NCBI GenBank assembly: GCA_947179485.1
Contig: OX359246.1
Location: 31,620,001 to 31,684,000, forward strand
Source: Allacma fusca
Taxonomy: Eukaryota; Arthropoda; Collembola; Symphypleona; Sminthuridae
Length of the DNA stretch: 64,000 nt
Direction of reading: 5' to 3'
Made by a program: the position numbers and the translations under genes. Under the pieces are notes generated by a model that was not told the DNA's origin, searched no databases, and saw nothing but the letters and a program-made list of their open reading frames with translations. This document shows positions 57,238 to 64,000 of the stretch, piece by piece. Each line of letters opens with the position of its first letter. Position 1 is the first letter of the stretch.

Positions 57238-58488
57238 AATCAACAATCAAAATCAATCGTACTTTTCCCTAGACTTCATCCATTTAAAAATACACGGCTA
57301 AAATTATATTGTTACAGCCTTAATGTTCCTCACATTTCCAGCAAAAACCAAGAAATTCCCTTTCTTCGTCCCACTACCATCATCTGACCCTACAACTTGC
57401 TTTTTTACGTTTCGATTACTTGACAGCTCCATTTTGTGTCCTTCACTCACTCCAGTGAAACTGCAGTTGCCAAAACTGCCAATTACCAATTGCCACTTGC
57501 CACTTGTCTAAAAAAATCCCACAAAGTTGCATCATCATCATTGCATAGCTAATACTTACAGAACGCAAACAACTATGAATAAACAAGCTTAAAATATTCT
57601 ACAAAGTTCTTGACAGATGTTACGCACAGTACTTCATACTTGACATCCATTAAAATTGTAACCTTGTAATTAGACGAATTATAGGACACACTCGAAATAC
57701 TAAGCCAGTAACTGACGACCGATGCCGGCTGGAAAAAGAGTTTTGGACTTAAATACAAATTACACTTAAAAATTGTATGTCAGTTACGGGAATTCGTCCT
57801 TCAAAAATAAGACATGAGCATGGTATAATAATTATATATCAAAATGTGATGTAATATTCTACAACTTACGCAATTTATAAAAGCTCTTCAAAATACATTA
57901 CTGGAAGTAATTATTATTAAGCAATATTTTAAATTTTAATAATTAAAGACAACCGGAGACTGATGAGATAACCTGTCACTTGTGGAGCCAGAGAGAGATT
58001 TATTATACGGGCCAACCATACGATGCGATGTAATCAAATAACCAATCCCGAGAGAGACTCTTGAGCTGAGCTCAACCAACGGTGCACAGTGCACACTGCA
58101 CGTGCATTTATGTACATACAGGGGAGAGTGCGTCAACGTCTCACAATGCCCCAATGAATGAATTGTTGTCGTAAATAGTGACCTGTAAAGCTGGGATATC
58201 TAGTAATTAATGCCTTTTAATTAAAAAAATAATATTGTAATTATATAGTAATGATTGTATAACAAGAAGGACATACACCTGACAGTGTACTACGTTTGCA
58301 TTGTTAGTTTTGCTATTTACTTGTCAATATGTAGTTATTTTAAGTAAGTAATTACCGTAGTAGTTAATTATTGCTGCTAAAGAATAGCAAATTGTAGTTT
58401 ACCTACTTACGTTGGGCCTCGACTGGGCATTGGGAACACTGACATTTTTAGGGGTGAAGTGACAAAAAATTTTTCTTACTCGCAGAGA
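57238..58488. other. Intergenic, no gene seen
   Basis: About 1.25 kb including the likely promoter of F-box gene D. Repeated short gccaactt/ttgccac text lies near 57470-57505. There is no gene. Confidence 0.5.
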
Positions 58489-60588
58489 CAGAGGTGTCCA
58501 AATGAAACGACCTTCCTTCATACCTTCAAAGGGTAATTTATTTAAAAAAATGAGTTCCTTCTTCCTTCTAATGAATGAAGATTTTCAAATTATTTGTCTT
58601 CCATCAGCTACCCTTCAATTTTCAAATTAATTCACCCTTCCTTCAGGCTTCCTCCAAAAACATGCCTTCTTAATTACGAGCCTTCATTTATTACAAAATT
58701 ATCCACATGAAGCCTTTTCTTATAAAATGATATACATAAGTGCATATACATAGATATAAATTGAAATTATTTGTGTCATGTTTATAATTACTAAGTAACA
58801 CGATTCGCAAGTGAAGATGGAGAAAAATGCAGCGTAAGCTGGAACACTTATTGCAACCAAATCTCTGCATAGGTTAAGGTTCCAAACTCAAGCTGCAACG
58901 ACACTGGTATTTGTCCAGGCAGCATTTATGGGTATTTATGACAGGGTCATAAAATACAAAGTCCAAGAGCCTCTCTTTTTCTCGCTCTTACTGTGGACTT
59001 ATAGTATCTTAAAACTATAGTACTTTTGTCACATCATGACTATTGCCTAATTTCCGGTTACATTTCTCCATGTTTGATATATTGTTTCTATTTAGCTTTA
59101 ACAATAACTTGTAAACTCAGATTCCTGTACCTGGTATAAATACGTGCTTTTGATTGAATAAACTAACTCTTTGAATATACTGTTAAAGGAACGAACTCGT
59201 AGCATAAAAAATATAAAAAAATAAAAATAAAATAGCATATTTTACTTTTACACCTTTACTACATCCAAAGGCTTATTCTTACCTGCCCTTCCTTCGCCTA
59301 CCATTTTTGAGGAATTTTATGAAGCCTTCCCTCGACCTTTATTGGGAAAAAATTCGATGTACCACCCATTGAAGCACATTTTCTTTCGCACTCGCACTCC
59401 ACTCGCACTCAGTACAAATTGAATGAACTGCACTCATCCTCACACTGATATGATAATTATTGTAGAGTCTGCACTCACACTCGTCCTCATGAGGACAGAA
59501 GACTAGAATTTGAACCTCGCACTCCCACTCATGCAAAGGTGTCCACCTATCCTATTTATAGGCCTATATATAGGATAAAAAAAGGCAGGACGCAAAATCC
59601 AAGTAATTATAGGTAGTAAAATAGGGTGCAGTAATTACCGCTAAAATTAATCCTATATTATATGTAGGAGCTGCAAGAGTTCACTTTTTATTTAGGAACA
59701 AGGTAGGCAGTTTGCGAAGGTAAAAATAGGCATATTTAATAATCTATTGACAAATTTGTCAAGCAATTATTTGATTTAACCTTAAAATAAATCTCAAAAA
59801 TATTTTTCAAATACGTGACATTTTAGTAGTTCGATTTGTTTCATGTGTTACGATTGCACGTACATACATAGATGATTTTTAGTTGAAAAAATAAGCCTTT
59901 AAAGTCTAAAAATAGGTCTTTATAGGCTAAAAACTAGGCCTTTATAGGCTAAAATATAGGCAGAAACATTACAGGAATATATATGTAGGCAAATAGGTAG
60001 GCAATTTATTTTTGATAAATAATGTAGGTTAATATGTAGGGAAGGCAAAGCTGCAAAAAATATGTAGTATTTTAGGTAGGCTGAACCTTTTGGACACCTT
60101 TGCTGTAGAGATTGAATGTTTTCAATTGTAATTAAAATTCTTAACGTCCCCAAAATTTGAAATTTCCGGGGAATAGGGTACGGAAAACTGTATGTGTATT
60201 TTAAGAACACATTTTGAGCAAATCATATCCAAAGGTCATATACAAACCTAGCATTAAATTGCATTTTTTACACCAGAGAGCAGAGTATTGCATTTTTTTA
60301 AAAAATTAGTGCATATTTTTGTGTTCTTGTCCTCGCACTCATTAATAAACAAATTTGTGGTATGTACTCGCACCCATGATTATGAGTGCACGTTTGTAAT
60401 AACATGCACTCGTCCTCAAAGTAAACTCGTGAGTACACTGAGTGCGAGGTGAGTGCGAGTGCTGCACTCTGTCCTCATGAGGATGTGCATCTACTATCTG
60501 CAGTATCTGCACCTATATATATTCCTTCTTTGGGTGGAAAAATCGGTCTGACGCCTTTAATAAATCATTTCTTTGAAGGCTGGATATG
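58489..60588. mobile_element. Composite non-autonomous hAT-like element with internal insertions
   Basis: The left end cagaggtgtccaaatg and the following ccttc-rich text match 16281-16560. An inverted, truncated form of the same subterminal text appears near 60545-60588 (taaatcatttctttgaagg). The 8 bases before the element (cgcagaga) recur at 60589-60596, but there they overlap the start of another family member, so this match may be chance. Inside are CACTCGCACTC-rich arms (59380-59530, and inverted at 60400-60480) and the element at 59534-60102. Confidence 0.6.
59534..60102. mobile_element. Inner hAT-like MITE (caaaggtgtcc ends)
   Basis: Ends are inverted: caaaggtgtcc and ggacacctttg. The interior is repetitive with taggcctttatagg-like blocks in both orientations (59555-59590, 59900-59960) and resembles the 48889/62382 family. 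The 8-bp flanks do not match, so the boundaries may be slightly off or one flank has been lost. Confidence 0.65.
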
Positions 60589-60829
60589 CGCAGAGATGTC
60601 CACATGAAACGGTCTTGCTTCAAGCCTTAGGGGCCGTTCAAGTAATTCATAACGCAGGGGTAGTGGGTGGCCTAGCAAACTAACGTTATGCTTTGTTACG
60701 CACATCGGGGGGTCGTAGATCACCTTCGTACGTAACGCAATGTTTTGATGATCCTTCTTACCTCTGAAAATTAAATGACTCGGCCTTTAAAGCTTCGAAG
60801 TTTACGACGAGTTGGTGGTCCTATTATAG

Positions 60830-61702
60830 CAAGGATGGGAATCGGAATCGGTATCCGAATCGGAATCGGAATTATATTCGAAAATTTGAAGATTTTAATT
60901 CATATTGGAATCCCAAATAATTCCCAGGAAGTATTTTAATTTAAAATTGCATTCACAATAATTTTTTTAATCGGAATAATTGGTATTCAAATATTTTTTA
61001 ATTTCCGATTAAAAAAAAGTATTGTTTTCAATGGCACATTCTAATTTTTCTGTGTACATGCTTAAATTGTCACAATTTTTACTTACAACGTAAAGCTAAT
61101 CAAAGAGCATTGGCGAACGTGTTCTTCATTCGAAATGAACATGCTTCCGCATTCTACTTAAAATAAAAGCGAATTATTTTTACTTGTCGTAATCTTTTAA
61201 CGGTTGTGCTCAAAACTATTGTTTGTCCTAATCGTTATTTACTCAAGTAATTTAAATCGTTGATACTAAACTATTAACTAAAGATTTTTTTATGTAACTA
61301 AAGATTTTTTCAGGTCACTAAAATTTTTTTTAGGTAACTACAAATGGGCCGAAACACAATTAGTGATTTTGGAATTCAAGTATCAGTTGAACGTATTTTT
61401 CAACACTTATATTTATACTTAATGACCTGCGGGGGTAACTATCTTCCCAAAATATTGATGATATCATGTTTCTAAGGTTGAATTTTTTCCATAATTAAAT
61501 TCTTTGTATTTTCAGTATACTAGGAGTATTCAAATAAATATTCAAATCGGAAATCCTAATGAACGAATACTCGAGGATATTTAAATCCGTATTAGAATTC
61601 ATATTTTTCAGTATTGCTTTAAGTATTTTAAATCGGAATTCTTCACCTTGAATATTTTAATTCGAATTAGAATAATTCATATTTTCCGATTTACCATCCT
61701 TG
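60830..61702. mobile_element. hAT-type MITE nested in the Harbinger-like element
   Basis: Ends are inverted: caaggatggg followed by aatcgg, and ccgatttaccatccttg at the right. Flanks are tattatag (60822-60829) and tattatat (61703-61710), 7 of 8 bases equal. The arms are built of gaatcggaat/attccgatt repeats; the centre is AT-rich, with three copies of ctaaagatttttt-like text near 61275-61335. Confidence 0.88.
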
Positions 61703-61851
61703 TATTATATATAATTATACGTAACGTAAATTTCATACATATACGTTTTTGAACATTTATCGTTGAAAACATTTGTCCATGGAAAAGCCAAATTCGCCTT
61801 AAAGATTTCAAGTATTGTACATCATTTATTGAATTAATTAGAAAATTTTAA

Positions 61852-62103
61852 ATGGCACAATTTATTGCATGTGGAGCATGTTTCGAACCACTTCGGGTTA
61901 TCCCGGAGGGGGATCAAGGAAGTGATTATCACGCTGTAGCTTTAAGCTGTGGAAATTTACTTAATAAATTCTGCCTGACGTCATTTGTTCAAGCAATTGA
62001 AAGAAAATGCAGGACATTATTGAATGTGTTGTACAAGGGTTTGCAGACAGTGATGATGAAGACAGTGACATTGAATTTATTGCAAGTATTTCTGACCGGT
62101 TAA
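61852..62103 (+). pseudogene. RING-finger-like coding fragment carried by the Harbinger-like element
   Basis: A short frame starts MAQFIACGACFEPLRVIP and continues HAVALSCGNLLNKFCLTSFV. The spacing C..C, then H followed by CG and C, resembles the first half of a RING or RING-like finger (C-x2-C ... H-x-x-x-L-x-C-G-H), with the usual CGH replaced by CGN. The frame then decays. It probably is a captured host gene fragment rather than part of the transposon machinery. E3 ligase activity is not expected. Confidence 0.35.
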
Positions 62104-62381
62104 AAAGTCCATTGTTGAATGTGAGGCTGAAGCCACAAATTGAATTAACCTAGTTTTACCGGACGAACCGTAGTCTTTAAGCAGTCATACATATATTTAA
62201 TCTAATGTATTTCCTAAAGCTGCATTTAATAAACATGTAACGCGTTATGTCGGGTAGGTGGTAGTTTAGTCAGCGTTACCCTAGCGTTACACCATGTGGG
62301 TGGGGGTGAAATTTTGACCAATTTTGCGTTATGAATTACTTGAATGGCCCCTTACTTAAAAAAAAACTTCATAATTCAAAA

Positions 62382-63377
62382 TAAAGGTGTCCAAATGACT
62401 CAGTCTATTCTATCCTATATCTTTCCTATATTTAAAATTTGGAATGAGCCTACATATATGCCTTCATTTTAACGGCCGAATAGGTTAGCCTACCCTACAT
62501 CCTTCCTACAGTATATGGTGAGCACTAAACCTATAATTAAGACTACATTTCATTGGCAAATCAGCTCAACGTAATCTACACCCTTCCTACATATAATATA
62601 TGCTTTTCGTTATCGACGGCCTATGGCGGATTACTTAAGGGCATTCTATGGGTCTCTAATTATTATTAAACGCTCTGGCACAAGTCAATGGGGTCGGAAT
62701 AAAATATAGTTTGAGTTTAGTCACCTTGGCCAAAGTCCCTATAAGAGCAGAACAGTTTTTCGATTTCACCTTGGTTTGCACCGAAAATAGTGACCAAGTT
62801 TTACAACGTGGATGTCTTTTTAAAATTGGACGTTGTAACTAAGATTTCACAAATTATATACCACCTGAAACAATTCCCAAAGTGAGCTAAACAAGACTTT
62901 TTTGACAACGGGAATGGATTAGCTGACTGACAACATTTGTACCTCAGTAAATCCTGTTTGAAGTTCTAATTGTGTTCAAGCGCAAAATTTTTCCCAAGCT
63001 GTAGAGTTTATACAGAGATTTTACTGTACCGAATATTACAGCTTTAAATTTCGGCGAGGTTTCAGTACATATTAGGGCGAGATGGAACGAACGTTTCAAT
63101 CTTGATACCCCCATAAGACATACAATCTTCAAGTACCAGGCGTAGATTAATTTTAATTTTACCTTTTCTATATGCCTTTAAATGAAAACTGACATGCTTC
63201 AGTAGCCTATACATATGAATGTAATCCTACGATGGCTGAGCCTACTTAGTTTGTATAGGCTAGGTTTTAAGTCTGTATTCTTGCACCTTATTTTGCCTAC
63301 AAGCCTTTTCAATAAAATCCTGGCACCCTATAAATAGCCTACAAATAAGCCTTATGTAGCATAGGCGGACACCTTTG
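62382..63377. mobile_element. hAT-type MITE, same family as 48889-49680
   Basis: Inverted ends taaaggtgtcc and ggacacctttg. Flanks are attcaaaa (62374-62381) and attcaaat (63378-63385), 7 of 8 equal. It shares subterminal text with the 48889 element (ccaaatgactca, tttaaaattt, ttttacaacgt, gtaggcgga-like ends). It is non-coding and inserted 30 bp to the right of the Harbinger-like element. Confidence 0.88.
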
Positions 63378-63500
63378 ATTCAAATTAATAAATGAAGCCT
63401 TTAAAATGATTTGTATCTTACTTTAATTTTAAAATGAATTCGCCATTCACCCTTTTTTCAGCATTCCTTAAAATGCCTTTCTTCATTCCGAGCCTTTAGT

Positions 63501-64000
63501 TATTACAAATTTTTTTTTTAAATGGGGACACAACTTTCATTAATTTTGAAAACGAAGTAATTTTGATCAACAGTATCTTCTTTCATGGATGGTTATTCAA
63601 ATCAGAATTAAAACAGGAATCAGCATATTTTATCTCCAATTTTTCTGGTATTTTTATCGGAATTGGTACTCTTAAGTATATTTTTTGAAGTAATTAAATC
63701 CACATTGAATAGACAAAAATTGTTGTATTTGAAGATGAGTAATTATACAAAATATATTTAAATCGTGTATTCAATGTTTAGTTTAGATATCGGAAAAATC
63801 CGTGAAGTTACCTTAATCCTTACCATAATCTTTGAAAAACTACTCGTTGGATTACAAAATTTATCAGTACGTTTCTGATTTCAAACAATGACGGAGAGCA
63901 ACGACACTAATTTTAGTAACAATAGAGAGAATCTAAGATTCTCAGGGGAAACAGCATGCAACTTGCAGCCCAATTTTAAATAGAGTTAGAATTTAGTTGC
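63501..64000. other. Intergenic, no gene seen
   Basis: The last 500 bases are AT-rich with no recognised gene or repeat end. Confidence 0.5.

Larger units (their letters stand above)
60630..62351. mobile_element. PIF/Harbinger-like non-autonomous element
   Basis: Terminal inverted repeats of 27 bp with one mismatch (left begins ggggccgttcaagtaatt; right ends gaattacttgaatggcccc) are flanked by the 3-bp duplication tta (60627-60629 and 62352-62354). GGG-starting repeats and a TTA target are typical of PIF/Harbinger. There is no transposase. It carries a RING-like coding fragment (61852-62103) and has been hit by a hAT MITE at 60830-61702. Confidence 0.85.
60591..63500. mobile_element. Outer cagagatgtcc-family element split by later insertions
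   Basis: The left end cagagatgtccacatgaaac (60591-60629) and a right-hand part (about 63386-63500, ataaatgaagcctttaaaat and ccttaaaatgcctttcttca) match the family seen at 16281 and 58489. The two parts are separated by a Harbinger-like element and a hAT MITE. The right terminus was not found. Confidence 0.55.

Noticed and set aside
60589..60596. Right-hand target duplication (cgcagaga) for the element starting at 58489
   Set aside because: The match overlaps the first bases of another family member (cagagatgtcc), so it cannot be separated from that end sequence; kept only as a note.

Overview
The window looks like AT-rich nuclear DNA of an arthropod. The genes are split by short GT-AG introns, they encode insect-type chemoreceptors (gustatory/odorant-like 7TM proteins and a divergent ionotropic receptor), a chitin-binding peritrophin-A (CBM14) domain and a Ly6-like protein, and there is one eukaryotic tRNA-Pro. 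The mix of F-box/leucine-rich genes, compact chemoreceptors and bacterial-type PHB depolymerases suggests a basal hexapod, perhaps a springtail (Collembola). That placement is inference and was not tested. No bacterial operons, CRISPR arrays or viral genes were seen.

Layout. 1-7.7 kb: a direct duplication of a chemoreceptor gene. Copy 1 carries a one-base frameshift; copy 2 is intact but has a 1.4 kb hAT-type MITE just upstream. A truncated third receptor lies between them on the other strand. 8.5-15.4 kb: two tandem F-box/LRR-like genes (minus strand) whose intron positions and phases match exactly. 16.9-22.6 kb: two tandem poly(3-hydroxybutyrate) depolymerase-like genes with matching introns; the second ends in a Thr-rich linker and a CBM14 domain. 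22.9-29.3 kb: tRNA-Pro(CGG), a Ly6-like GPI-anchored protein, a secreted 687-residue protein of unknown function and a small basic unknown protein. 30.3-38.6 kb: an intact chemoreceptor, a third F-box gene and a single-exon ionotropic receptor. 38.6-42.7 kb: hAT MITEs, one inside another. 43.6-45.7 kb: a decayed ABCA transporter fragment. 46.5-50.9 kb: a C2H2 zinc-finger gene and two paralogues of a small family I do not recognise, separated by another MITE. 52-57.2 kb: a degraded F-box gene and a fourth intact F-box gene. 58.5-63.5 kb: a nest of non-autonomous hAT and Harbinger-like transposons.

How it fits together. This is a recently reshaped accessory neighbourhood dominated by families that grow by tandem duplication: chemoreceptors, F-box substrate adaptors and secreted hydrolases. 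Non-autonomous DNA transposons saturate the spaces between them; seven have target-site duplications that I could read directly. The most unusual item is the secreted PHB-depolymerase-like enzyme joined to an arthropod chitin-binding domain. It has the enzyme/Thr-linker/binding-domain plan of bacterial extracellular depolymerases, but the binding domain is of animal type.

Exon models were built by hand from splice consensus, reading-frame continuity and comparison between paralogues; no transcript data or searches were available.
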